Shown here: piece by piece, positions 1 to 11,119 of the stretch
Numbering within the stretch: position 1 is the first letter of the stretch
Layout of the letters: each line of letters opens with the position of its first letter
Assembly (NCBI GenBank): GCA_036417435.1
Contig: CM070911.1
Location: 7,378,001 to 7,442,000, forward strand
Direction: 5' to 3'
DNA from: Inia geoffrensis
Taxonomy: Eukaryota > Chordata > Mammalia > Artiodactyla > Iniidae
Length of the DNA stretch: 64,000 nt
Made by a program: the position numbers and the translations under genes
Notes under the pieces: model-generated
Told to the model about the DNA's origin: nothing
What the model saw: only the letters and a program-made list of their open reading frames with translations
Databases searched by the model: none

Positions 1-1148
1 GGCCACGCAGGGCTCAGGGTTTAGCTCACTGTTGCATTGATGTCCTTTCCAGTCCTGCCCCCTTTGTGAAGCTTGCATCCTGTGTGGTCTCACCAGCACG
101 TCTTGGCTTCCATGGCATGTTCTGTGGTCTTTCCCGCCCCCGGGGACACCTGCAGGACATGCAGCCCCTCTAACTCAGTTCTTGAATTGAGCAGTAGAAG
201 AAAATGCCTCTGTCTTGTGCCAAACGTCTATGTGAAAGTATTCTGCGAGCCACTGCCCTGATTACCTGGGGACCGTGGCGGGATTAGTCATCCTAAAACC
301 ACAGTCACCTCAGAAATAGTCATAATCCAAAATCCATCCGTCTTTGAATCCGGACCCACTATATTTTTCTCCCACCAGGACTTTGCTGCTGAATTAAGTT
401 GGACTTCAGGATATATTAAAATAATTTGTCATCTCTTGAGCACACATCCAACCTGGTGTGAGCGGGCAGATCAGAGGCAGCCCAGGAGGCCTGTGTCTGG
501 GCCAGAGGAGGCGTCGAACCGTGGCAGGAAAAGGCTTGTGTAGCTGCCTTTCCCAAGGGCTGGCCAGCAAGGACGATAGGAACCGAGCCCTCCAGGCCTG
601 GGCAACTAGAGGAGGAACTGGCCCCAGAAATGGCCCTAGAACTGTTGCTTCTTAGGTGGCGATTCACAGTGAGTGCCCTGCGGGGCGGCCTGTGTGGTTT
701 CAGGAACTGGGCCCTTTCAGCCTGGACCGAGGGTGTATCCTGAGGGACTCCTCCCTCCCTGCCCCGCCAGTGGACCAGATCACCTCCTGGAATGCAGAGC
801 CATCCTTAGAGCTTGTATTTGGCTTCCCACCCCTGACATCTGGCACAGGCCTGCGGGTACCCCACAGGGCTGTGGGCTCCTCAAAAGTTGGGCCAGTGTC
901 CCTGCACCTAATACACATTGCAGGCACTCAGCATGTTTCTGGAGTGCATGCTGTGGGGAGAGGGGGGTGGGTTTCAAGGCAGTTTTACAGCTCAGCCTGG
1001 ATTTGAGTCTGCCAGGTTCTCAAGGTCGGCCACATTGACGAGCTCTGAGCCCCGTGGGGTCCCCGGGCTGTAGCACTGGGAAGCCCTGTGGTTTGTCTCC
1101 CTGCGCCTTTGCCGTTCTGTCCTCTGAGGTAGAGAAGAACAAGAGCAC
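1..1148. other. Non-coding stretch, presumed HPCAL1 intron
   Basis: No exon, RNA gene or clear repeat is recognised here. Short open frames exist on both strands but lack splice context and resemble no known protein. The stretch is assigned to the HPCAL1 intron only because the first coding exon of that gene lies downstream on the plus strand; this is inference. Confidence 0.4.
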
Positions 1149-1149
1149 T

Positions 1150-2560
1150 GGCCTGGATTCTGTTTTTTTAAAAACAGCTTTATTGAGGTAGAATTCACGT
1201 TCCATACTGTTCACGCTTAGAAAGTATACAGCGCGATGGTTTTTTAGTACATTTACAACTATATGTGATGCTGTTGCTAATGGAATTGTTTTCTTAATTT
1301 CGTGTTCGGATTTTTCATTGCAAGTGTACAGAAATACAGTTAATTTTTGTATGTTGATCTTGTATCCAGCAACCTTGCTTAACTTATGTTATTAATTCTG
1401 TTAAGGTGGGGTGTTTTTCTTTGGTGGATTTTCTTTTTTTTTTTTTTTTTTTTTTTTTCTTTTGCGGTGCGCGGGCCTCTCATCGTTGTGGCCTCTCCTG
1501 TTGCGGAGCACAGGCTCGGGACGCGCAGGCTCAGCGGCCATGGCTCACGGGCCCAGCCGCTCCACAACACGTGGGATCTTCCCGGACCGGGGCACGAACC
1601 CATGTCCCCTGCATCGGCAGGCGGACTCTCAACCACTGCGCCACCAGGGAAGCCCAGGATTTTCTATATATAAGATCATGTCATCTGCAAATAGAAATAA
1701 TTTTACTTCTTCTTTCCAATTCACATGGCTTGTATTCTTTTTCTTGCCTAGTTGTCCTGGTTAGAACCTCTAGTATAATGTTGAATAGAAGTGGCAAGAG
1801 TGGGCATCCTTGTCTCATTCCTGATCTTAGGGAAAAAGCATCCAGTCTTTTCACCATTAAGTATGATGTTGGCTGTGAGTTTTTCACAACTACCCTTTGT
1901 CAGACTGAAAAAGTTTCCTTCTATGCCTAGTTTGAGTGTTTTTATCATGAAGGGGTGTTGGATTTGTCAAATGCCTTTTCTGCATCAATTGAGACGAGCA
2001 TGTGATTTTGCTTTTTATTTTATTGTATGATATATTACATTAATTGATTTTCAGATGGTAAACCAACCTTGCATTCCTGAGATAAATCCCACTTGGTGTG
2101 ATGTATAATTCTTTCTATCCTTTATGTTGCTGGATTTGGCCTGCTAGTATTTTGTTGAGGGTTGGTTTGTTCTTCTTTTCATCCATGCCCATTAGGACAT
2201 TGGTCTGTAGCTTTCTTCACTTGTGAAGACTTTGTCTGGTTTTGGTATCAGGGTAGTACTAGCCTCATAGAACCAGTTGGGAAGTGTTCCCTCCTCTTCT
2301 ATTTTTTGGAAGAGTTTGTGAAGAATTGTTATTAATTCTTTAAGTGTTTACAGAACTCAGCAGTGAAACCATCTGGGCTTTTCTTTGTGAGTAATTTTTT
2401 GATTATTAATTCAATCTCTTGCCTTGTTATAGGTATTTCAGACATATTTCTTCTTGAGTCAGTTTCGATAGTTTGTGTCTTTCTAGTTGGCTTAGAGTCT
2501 TACAAGAATGTTTTCAAGACCTCTCTCTGCTCTTTTAGTCATTGTTGACATTTCGTGCTT
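1150..2560 (-). repeat. Old L1 LINE fragment, minus strand, interrupted by a SINE
   Basis: The minus strand carries decayed L1 ORF2 sequence. A reverse-transcriptase block containing SGMRQGCPLLPLLFN is readable around 1,681-1,887. The left end (about 1,160-1,260) looks like the T/A-rich 3' region of older L1M-type elements. Frameshifts and stops break the frame throughout, and a younger CHR SINE sits at 1,435-1,656. It is clearly more diverged than the L1 at 5.8-12 kb, so it is an older insertion. The exact subfamily cannot be named without a library comparison. Confidence 0.75.
1435..1656 (-). mobile_element. CHR-2-like cetacean SINE, minus strand
   Basis: This is a tRNA-derived SINE in minus orientation: a long poly-T (the reverse of its A tail) is followed by the GC-rich body, which ends in CCACCAGGGAAGCCC. 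A short direct repeat, GGATTTTCT, lies on both sides (about 1,426-1,434 and 1,657-1,665), as expected for L1-driven insertion. It was inserted into an older L1 fragment. Open frames across it are repeat-derived. Confidence 0.9.
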
Positions 2561-2587
2561 TCTTCCTATGAACAAGTATTTTGTGTG

Positions 2588-2765
2588 TGTGTACGTTAGC
2601 TCATTTAATCTTTATAAGAGCTTGATGAACTAGGTAGGATTATTATCGTTTCCCTTTTACATCCTGGAAAACTGAGGCAGAGAGAAGTTAAATAATGGGC
2701 TAGGGTCACACAGCTAGGGAATAGGAGAGCTAGGATTTGAGCCCAAGCAGTCCAGCCACACAGCC
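2588..2765 (+). repeat. MIR SINE remnant, plus strand
   Basis: The pattern is typical of MIR: TTAGCTCATTTAATC, then a run of T/A with TTTCCC, AACTGAGGCAGAGAGA, GTCACACAGCTAG and GGATTTGAGCCCAAGCAG. These blocks appear in the MIR consensus order on the plus strand. It is an ancient element with no coding role. Confidence 0.75.
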
Positions 2766-5686
2766 CTCTCTGTTCTCCCAAGGCCTTGCTCTGTGCTAGG
2801 AGCTGGGAGTACAAGAATGAATCAATCCTGGCCACTGCCTGAGTCACTCCTCAGAGACCCCAGACCTAAGAGAGGGAGGTGCCTTAGGCCTAACGTGAAC
2901 AAAGGGCTGAGAGGTCAGGCAGGGCCCCAGGAGAAAGTGATGGGTGAAGAGGGCCTCCTAGGAGGGTTCAATGCAGTGGGGCATGTGGGTGAGTCAGTGA
3001 GTGTGCCCCCCCCGCCCCCAGGGCTTTTGCCTTCTACCTCTCCTCTGTCCCAAGTGCCCAGAGAAAGGAAAGGGTGTCACAGAGAACCTTGCCCTACGAT
3101 GCTGATGCCCCACCCAGCAGGAGGAGTTTGGAGCAGTACAGTTGGGCCCAGGAGCTCTGTCTGAATCACCCAGGCCTCCGCAGTTTGCTGTCCCAGAGAG
3201 GAAGAGGCAGGACCATTTGTAAGACAATCGTGAGGCAGAAATCAGGAGCAACCAGACATAACTCAACATAATTATTTCTGCATAATGACTTCTGCTCCTC
3301 GATTCCATCTCGAGCAATGACTGTAATCTTTATCTGTCACAGGAAAGCTGGTGGCTGGGGGAGCCCCTGTGGCTTAGAGATAGAGCCAGGAGGAAATTTG
3401 CAATTTGAGTTAATGGAGTGTTCCCAAGCAGCCTGGGAGCCAGAAGCCTCTGGAATGATGGCCCCTCCTGCTAGGAAACCTGGTGTCAGAGCTGGCCCAG
3501 CCTCCCAGGGATCCAGCCCCTCCGCTTTGTCACAGATGGGGAAACTATGGATGGCAGAGATCACAGGGCCGCTCAGCACAGGCGTACCTCTCCGCTCTCC
3601 CCACTGCACAGAGCTTGCCCCGTGAGAGCTGGGGTGTGTCTGGTGAGACAGGACGGTGTCCGTGTGGACTAGGGATGCTTTCATCCGTCCCTGAGCTCGA
3701 TGTTCCTGCAGGGCTGCCCCCACGAGGCTGGGAATGGTGGGGCCTCTGTGGCCAGATGTCGGACTGACCTGCAGCCAGGCGAGGCCCCTAGGTATTAATT
3801 GTGCAGTATGGCTGGAGGGCGGGGTCCCCCCATGAGGGCTGCAGCCCTGGGACCCACCTGCTCCAGCTCCGGGAAAGCAAAAGCCCCCCCAACCCGAGGA
3901 GGTGCCTGCCCCCTGCATTCTCGTGCCTCCTATAAGCTCCTGTAACTAACAAGTGCATCTGGAAAGAGCAGAAGTGGGTTTAGGGATTTGCATTTTGAGC
4001 GTCCCACTTAGCCGCGTGTGACCTTGGCAAGTGTCCCCAAGTCTGTTTGCTCCTCTGTAAACCGGGGGTTAGAATGGACCTTCCCTGCCAGGGCTGTTAG
4101 GAGGGTGGGATGATAAAATGACCACCAGACACAATGCTTCTAGCACATTCTGCCACCGACTCTGGTTTACAGGTTTTCACAAGGGTGACCTTGTGGAGGG
4201 CCCCTGACCCTGTCCGGACCTTGATTTCCCTGAGTGTCAAAGCAGGGATCACAGAGTCGTGAGATGAATTCGCTGAGATCATTGACGTGAAAGCGCCTTT
4301 TAAAAATATGAGACGAGGCGAGCATGGAGGAATTTTAGGGCAGTGAAACTGCTCTGTATGATACTATAATGGTGGATACAGGACATTAAACATTTGTCCA
4401 AACCCACAGAATGTAAAACACCAAGAATGAACTCTCATGTGAACTATGGATTTGGGGTGATAATATGTATCATTGTAGGTCCACCGATTGTAACACATAT
4501 ACCCCGGTGTGTGGAGGGGATGCTGAACGTGGGGAAAGTTGTGTCTGGGGCACAGGGGGTCTGTGGGATCTCTGTGCTTTCTGCTCTGTTTTGCCGTGAA
4601 CATAAAACTGCTCTAAAAAATAAAGTCTATTAAAAATGTCACATATAGATACATATATGTGTGTATGTATATGTATAAAATCTGTAAGTGACCTCCAGTG
4701 AGAATTTCTGGTGGGAAGATGTGTGGCTTTTCTGCTCCACGTCTGGAATCCTAGCAGTGAGTTTAAATAATGTAACTGGCATATGAAGCTCTGTATTGGT
4801 GAAGGGTCGAATTTCAACTCTGAGCCAAGTGCACTCTGCCTGCAGTAATGTCCGTGTGATGCATTTTGGGGCACTCGTTTGTCAAACACGATTATGTATT
4901 GAGCGCCTGCTGCATACAGGCTCTGGACCAGGAGCCAGCCGCCACCCTGCCCTTGTGGAGCTCACAGTCAGTTCGCAGGAGCTGCAGCCCCTCAGTCTGC
5001 AGCAGCAAGGGGAGCCCCGGGGGCCCTCACACTGTGGGAGCCTGGGCTTTCCGGGTGGGTGAGCTACTCTGTTCCTGTCCTCAGGACTGCTCCAGTGAGT
5101 TCATAAAAAGCATGATCATTGCTGTGGAGGGAGAGAACCTTGTATTACGAGAAGATAATGGGGAAATGTGCGTAGATTGCACGGAACCGACCGGGGAGAA
5201 AGTCAGTTGCTCTGAGCCAGGGTGTCCCCACCCCACATGACTGGTCTGTCCTCTCTTGCAGGGCATGGTCTAGCAGCCCGGGCCAGGACGTGGAACCAGT
5301 CTCCGAGGTTCTGATCCCTGCTCCCTCCCCGCCTCCACTTGGCCTTGGGTAAGTGTTCCTGGAGACCAGACGGGCCTGGGGGCAGGTGAGGATGGAGAGC
5401 TGAGGGGCCTCTACCACTCTATGGGGTCCTGACCACGTGCCGGTGCGCATGGACTTGACCCAGCTCAGCGGAATGAACAGGGAAGACCGGGCCTTGGGGG
5501 GGACAGCCTGCCCAGCACTCCCATGAGATGGGTCAGGAAACTGAGGCCTGGAGACAAAAAGAACCACCCAGGTCCTACAGTAATCTAGGTTTCTTGTCCT
5601 AAACTGGCCGGGTTTTTGTGGGTAAGTCATTTGGCTTGGGTGCTTTGGTTGTGGGATGCGTCCATTGAGGAGAATTAGCAAATCAG
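2766..5686. other. Intronic stretch with scattered old repeat traces
   Basis: No exon is recognised. Faint MIR-like pieces occur on the minus strand at about 4,005-4,135 (GTGACCTTGGCAAG ... CTCTGTAAACCGGGG) and on the plus strand at about 5,515-5,590 (CAGGAAACTGAGGCCTGGAGA). A fragment near 4,880-4,975 (TTGAGCGCCTGCTGCATACAGG) looks like another ancient interspersed repeat. The longest open frame (3,337-3,918, minus) resembles no known protein. Confidence 0.4.
4005..4135 (-). repeat. MIR-like remnant, minus strand
   Basis: The blocks TGTGACCTTGGCAAGTGTCC, TTTGCTCCTCTGTAAACCGG and CTGTTAGGAGG follow the reverse-complemented MIR core order. The element is short and diverged. Confidence 0.55.
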
Positions 5687-5843
5687 AATATAAGGGGCAG
5701 GGAATTCCCTGGCGGTCCAGTGGTTAGGACTCAGCACTTTCACTGCTGAGGGCCCGGGTTTGATCCCTGGTCAGGGAACTAAGATCCTGCAAGCCATGCA
5801 GCAAGGCCAAAAAAAAAAAGAAAGAAAGAAATATAAGGGGCAG
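5687..5843 (+). mobile_element. CHR-1-like SINE with target-site duplication
   Basis: The body runs from about 5,701 (GGAATTCCCTGGCGGTCCAG, then GGTTTGATCCCTGGTCAGGG, a tRNA B-box-like block) to an A-rich tail with GAAA repeats ending near 5,829. The direct repeat AATATAAGGGGCAG occurs at 5,687-5,700 and again at 5,830-5,843, so the insertion is intact and fairly young. Its duplicated target overlaps that of the neighbouring L1. Confidence 0.92.
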
Positions 5844-5848
5844 ACTTT
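5835..5848. repeat. Left target-site duplication of the L1
   Basis: AAGGGGCAGACTTT is identical to 12,040-12,053. The first nine bases are also the end of the right-hand duplication of the adjacent CHR-1 SINE. Confidence 0.85.
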
Positions 5849-5854
5849 TCCTTT

Positions 5855-6065
5855 AAACTATTTTATTTATTTATTTATTTAATTATTTTTTTTGTGGTAT
5901 GCGGGCCTCTCACTGCTGTGGCCTCTCCCAGAGCGCAGGCTCAGCGGCCATGGCTCACGGGCCCAGCCGCTCCGTGGCATGTGGGATCTTCCCAGACCGG
6001 GGCACGAACCCGGGTTCCCTGAATCGGCAGGTGGACTCTCAACCACTGCACCACCAGGGAAGCCC
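5855..6065 (-). mobile_element. CHR-2-like SINE nested in the L1 tail
   Basis: A TTTA-repeat/poly-T tail is followed by the reverse-oriented SINE body, from GGTATGCGGGCCTCTCACTG to CCACCAGGGAAGCCC. Immediately right of it, TATGTATTTATTTTC continues into the L1 3' UTR, so the SINE landed in the A-rich tail region of the L1. A TATTTATTT-type direct repeat is visible but low-complexity, so the exact edges are uncertain. Confidence 0.85.
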
Positions 6066-6502
6066 TATGTATTTATTTTCAATAGATCTTTACTGGAGTA
6101 TAATTGCTTCACAATACCGTGTTAGTTTCTGTTGCACAACAAAGCAGATCAGCCATATGCACACACATGTCCCCATATGCCCTGCCTCTTGAGCCTCCCT
6201 CCCACCCTCCCTGTCCCACCCCCCTGGGTCATCGCAAAGCACCGAGCCGATCTCCCTGTGCTATGCGGCTGCTTCCCACCAGCCAACTATTTTACGTTCG
6301 GTAGCGTGTGTATATGTCGATGCTCCTCTCACTTTGCCCCAGCTTTGCCCTCCCACCCCATGTCACCAAGTCCGTTCTCTATGTCTACCTCTTTATTTCT
6401 GCCCTGCAACTAGGTTCATCAGTAACGTTTTTTGTTTGTTTTTTTTTAAGATTCCATATATATGCGTTAGCAAACGGTATTTGTTTTTCTTTCTCACTTA
6501 TT

Positions 6503-9500
6503 TCACTCTAGGTCCATCCACCCCACTACAAATAACTCAATTTCATTTCTTTTTATGGCTGAGTAAATATTCCATTGTATATATGTGCCACATCTTCTTC
6601 ATCCATTCATCTGTTGATGGACATCTAGGTTGGTTCTGTGTCCTGGCTATTGTAAATAGTGCTGCAATGAACATTGTGGTGCATGTCTCTTTTTGAATTA
6701 TCGTTTTCTCAGTGTGCCCAGCAGTGGGATTGCTGGGTCATATGGTAGTTCTATTTTTAGTTTTTTAAGGAACCTCCATACAGTTTTCCATAGTGGTTGT
6801 ATCAATTTACATTCCTACCAACAATGTAGGAGGGTTCCCTTTTCACCATACCCTTTCCAGCATTTATTGTTTCTAGCTTTTTTGGTAATGGCCATTCTGA
6901 CAGTCATGAAGTGATACCTCATTATAGTTTTGATTTGCATTTCTCTAATAATTAGTGATGTTGAGCATCTTTTCATGTGCCTCTTGGCCATCTGTATGTC
7001 TTCCTTGGTGAAATGTCTATTTAGGTCTTCCACCCATTTTTTAACTGGATTGTTTGTTTTTTTGATATTGAGCTCCATGAGCTATTTGTATATTTTGGAG
7101 ATTAATCCTTTGTCTGTTGCTTCATTTGCAAATATTTTCTCCCATTCTGAGGGTTGTCTTTTTGTCTTGTTTATGGTTCCTTTGCTGTGCAAAAGCTTTT
7201 AAGTTTAATTAAGTCCCATTTGGTTATTTTTATTTCTGTTACTTTAGGAGGGGGGGTTCAAAAAAGATCTTGCTGTGGTTTGTGTCAAAGAGTGTTTTTC
7301 CTATGTTTTCTTCTAAAGGTTTTATAGTGTCTGGTCTTACATTTAAGTCTTTAATCGATTTGGAGTTTTTGTGTATGGTGTTAGGTAGTGCTCTAATTTC
7401 ATTCTATTACATGTAGCTGTCCAGTTTTCCCAGCACCGCTTATTGATGAGGCTGTCTTTTCTCCATTGTACCTTCTTACATCCTTTGTCATAAATTAGGT
7501 GACCATATGTGTGTGGGTTTATCTCTGGGCATTCTATCCTGTACCACTGATCTATATTTCTGTTTTTGTGCCAGTACCATGCTGTCTTGATTACTGAAGC
7601 TTTGTGGTATAGTTTGAAGTCAGGGAGCCTGATTCCTCCAGCTCCGTTTTTCTTTCTCAAGATTGCTTTGGCTATTCGGGGTCTTTTGTGTTTCCATACG
7701 AATTGTAATATTTTTTGTTCTAATTCTGTGAAGAATGCCATTGGTAGTTTGATAGGGATTGCATTGAATCTGTAGATTGCTTTGGGTAGTAGAGTCATTT
7801 TCACAATGTTGATTCTTCCAATCCAAGAACATGGTATACTTCTCCATCTGTTTATGTTATCTTTGATTCTTTTCATCTGTGTTGTATAGTTTTCTGAGTA
7901 CAAGTCTTTCGGCTCCTCAGACAGGTTTATTCCTAGGTATTTTATTCTTTTTGTTGCAGTGATAAATGAGAGTGTTTCCTTAATTTCTCCTTCTGATTTT
8001 TCATTATTGGCGTATAGGAATGCCAGAGATTTCTGTGCATTAATTTTGTATCCTGCTGCCTTACCAAATTCATTGATTAGCTCTAGTAGTTTTCTGGTGG
8101 CATCTTTAGGATTTTCTGTGTATAGTATCATGTCATTGGCAAATAGTGACAGTTTTACTTCTTTTCCAATTTGGATTCCTTTTATTTCTTTTCCTTCTCT
8201 GATGGCTGTGGCTAAAACTTCCAAAACTATGTTGAATAAGAGTGGTGAGAGTGGGCAACCTTGTCTTGTTCCTGATCTTAGAGGAAATGCTTTCAGTTTT
8301 TCACCATTGAGTATGATGCTTGCTGTGCGTTTGTCATATATGGCCTTTATTACGTTGAGGTAGGTTCCCTCTATGCCTGTTTTCTTGAGAGTTTTTATCA
8401 TAAATGGGTGTTGAATTTTGTCAAAAGCCTTTTCTGCATCTATTGAGATGATCATATGGTTTTTATTCCTTAATTTGTTAATGTGGTGTATCACAATGAT
8501 TGATATGCATATATTGAAGAATCTTTGCATCCCTGGGGTAAATCCCACTTGATCATAGTGTATGATCCTTTTAATGTGCTGTTTGATTCTGTTCAGCATT
8601 TTTGCATCTATGTTCGTCAGTGATACTGGTCTATAGTTTTCCTCTTTTGTGATATCTTCTTCTGGTTTTGGTGTCAGGGTGATGGTGGCTTCGTAGAATG
8701 AATACGGGAGTGTTTCTCCCTCTGCAATTTTTTGGAAGCGTTTGAGAAGGATCAGTGTTAGCTCTTCTCTAAATGTTTGATAGAATTCAGCTGTGAAGCC
8801 ATCTGGTCCTGGACTTTTGTTCATTGGAAGATTTTTAATTATGGTTTCAATTTCATTACTTGTAATAGGTCTGTTTATATTTTCTAATTCTTCCTGGTTC
8901 AGTCTTGGAAAATTGTACCTTTCCAAGAATTTGTCCATTTCTTCATGGTTGTCCATTTTATTGGCATAGAGTTATTTGTAGTAGTCTCTTATAATCCTTT
9001 GTATTCCTGCAGTGTCAGTTGTGATTTCTCCTTTTTCATTTCTAATTTTATTGATTTGCATCCTCTCCCTTTTTTTCTTGATGAGTCTGGCTAAGTGTTT
9101 ATCAGTTTTGTTTGTCTTATCAAAGACCCAGCTTTCAGTTTTCTTGATCTTTGCTATTGTTTTCTTCCTTTCTATTTCATTTATTTCTGCTCTGATCTTT
9201 ATGATTTCTTTCCTTCTATTGACTTTGGGTTTTCTCTGTTCTTCTTTCTCTGGTCGTTTTCAGTGTAGGGTTAGATTGTTTATTTGAGATTTTTCTTGTT
9301 TCTTGAGGTGAGGTTGAATTGCTATAAACTTCCCTCTTAGAACTGCTTTTGCTATGTCCCATAGGTTTTGGGTCGTCGTGATTTCATTGTCATTTGTTTC
9401 TATGTATTTTTTAATTTCTTCTTTGATTACTTCAGTGATCTCTTGGTTATTTAGCAGTGCACTGTTTAGCCTCCATGTATTTGTGTTTTTTCGTTTTTTT

Positions 9501-10185
9501 CCTGTAATTGATTTCCAATATCATAGCATTGTGGTCAGAAAAGATGCTTGATATGATTTCAATTTTCTTAAATTTTCAGAGGCTTGATTTGTGACCCAAG
9601 ATGCGATCTCTCCTGGAGAATGTTCCATGTGCACTTGAGAAGAAAGTGTATTCTGCCACTTTGGGGTAGAATGTTCTATAAATATCAATTAGATCTATCT
9701 GGTCTATTGTGTCATTTAAAGCTTGGGTTTCCTTTTTTATTTTCTGTTTGGATGATCTGTCCGTTGGTGTAAGTGCAGTGTCGATTTCTCCTTTCATGGT
9801 TGTTAACATTTGCCTTATGTATTGGGGTGCTCCTATGTTGGGTACATAAACGTTTATAATTGTTATATCTTCTTCTTGGACTGATCCTTTGATCATTATG
9901 TAGTGTCCCTCCTTACCTCTTGTAACAGTCTATTTTAAAGTCTATTTTATCTGATACAAGTATTGCTACTCTAGCTTTCTTTTGATTTCCATTTGCATGG
10001 AATATCTTTTTCCATCCCTTCACTTTCAGGCTGTATGTGTCCCTAGGTCTGAAGTGTGTCTCTTGTAGACAGCATATACATGGGTCTTGTTTTTGTATCC
10101 ATTCAGCCAGTCTGTGTCTTTTGGTTCGGACATTTAATCCATTTACATTCAAGGTTATTATCAATATGTATGTTCCTATTACCAT
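6503..10185 (-). pseudogene. L1 ORF2 (endonuclease-reverse transcriptase), broken
   Basis: In life this frame would encode the L1 endonuclease and reverse transcriptase. The N-terminal endonuclease piece is readable at 10,185-9,913, with the conserved TLNVNGLN and LQETHF blocks. The largest open piece (8,956-7,343, 537 codons) covers the reverse transcriptase, with [17 protein letters not shown] and [16 protein letters not shown]-terminal piece lies at 7,078-6,815, and the frame ends with a TGA at 6,503-6,505. The pieces lie in different frames. The catalytic YADD-type box reads FAND (codon at 8,135-8,137), so one catalytic aspartate is lost. Confidence 0.88.
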
Positions 10186-10243
10186 TTTCTTAATTGCTTT
10201 GGGTTTGTTTCTGTGGGTCTTTTTCTTCTGTTGTGTTTCCCAC

Positions 10244-11116
10244 TTAGAGAAGTTTCTTTAGCATTTTGTTGTAAAGCTGGTTTGGTGATGTGAATTCTCT
10301 TAGCTTTTGTTTGTCTGAAAAGCTTTTGACTTTTCCATTGAATCTGAATGACATCCTTGCTGGGTAGAGAAATCTTGGTTGTAGGCTTTTCTCTTTCATC
10401 ACTTTAAGTATATCCGGCCACTCCTTTCTGGCCTGTAGAGTTTCCACTGAAAAATCAGCTGATAACCGTACAGGGATTCCTTTGTATGTTATTTTTTGTT
10501 TTTCCTTTGCTGCTTTAATATTTTTTCTTTGAATTTAATTTTTGTTAGTTTGATTGATTGATGTGTCTTGGTGTGTTTTTCCTAGGGTTTATCCTGTATG
10601 GAACTCTCTGTGCTTCCTGGACTTGGGTGACTATTTCCTTTCCCATGTTAGAGAATTTTTCCACTATAATCTCTTCAAATATTTTCTCAGACCCTTTCTT
10701 GTTCTCTTCTTCCCTGGGATCCCTATAATTTGAATGTTGGTGTGTTTCGTGTTGTCTCAGAGGTCTCTGAGATTGTCTTCAATTCTTTTCATTCTTTTTC
10801 CTTTATTCTGTTTCTTGGGAGTTATTTCCACCATTCTGTCTTCCAGCTCACTTATCCGTTCTTCTGCCTCAGTTATTCTGTTATTGATTCCTTCTAGTGT
10901 ATTTTTCATTTCAGTTATTGTGTTGTTCCTCTCTGTTTGTTTGTTCTTTAGTTCTTCTAGGTCTTTGTTAAACATTTCCTGTATTTTCTCACTCGGTGCC
11001 TCCATTCTATTCTGAGAGTCTGTTGTTACTCTGAATTCTTTTTCAGGTAGGTTGTCTATTCCCTCTTCATTTATTTGGTCTTGTAGGTTTTTACCTTGCT
11101 CCTTCATCTGTGACAT
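10244..11116 (-). pseudogene. L1 ORF1 (RNA-binding protein), broken
   Basis: The start is near 11,116 on the minus strand. The first piece (11,116-10,757) is rich in E, K, Q and N with heptad-like spacing (ISELEDRMVEI), the coiled-coil part of L1 ORF1p. The C-terminal part is readable at 10,447-10,244 (METLQARKEWPDILKVMKEK), the conserved C-terminal domain. The frame changes between the pieces, so the ORF is dead. It lies about 60 bases before ORF2, the normal L1 order. Confidence 0.8.
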
Positions 11117-11119
11117 ATC

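Noticed and set aside
1379..1930. Open frames with poly-F or poly-K across SINEs (also at 23.9, 33.4, 51.7, 56.1 and 62.4 kb)
   Set aside because: They are translations of SINE bodies and their A tails and recur at every CHR-2-like copy in the window.
3337..3918. 193-codon minus-strand open frame
   Set aside because: No resemblance to a known family; G/C-rich chance frame within a presumed intron.
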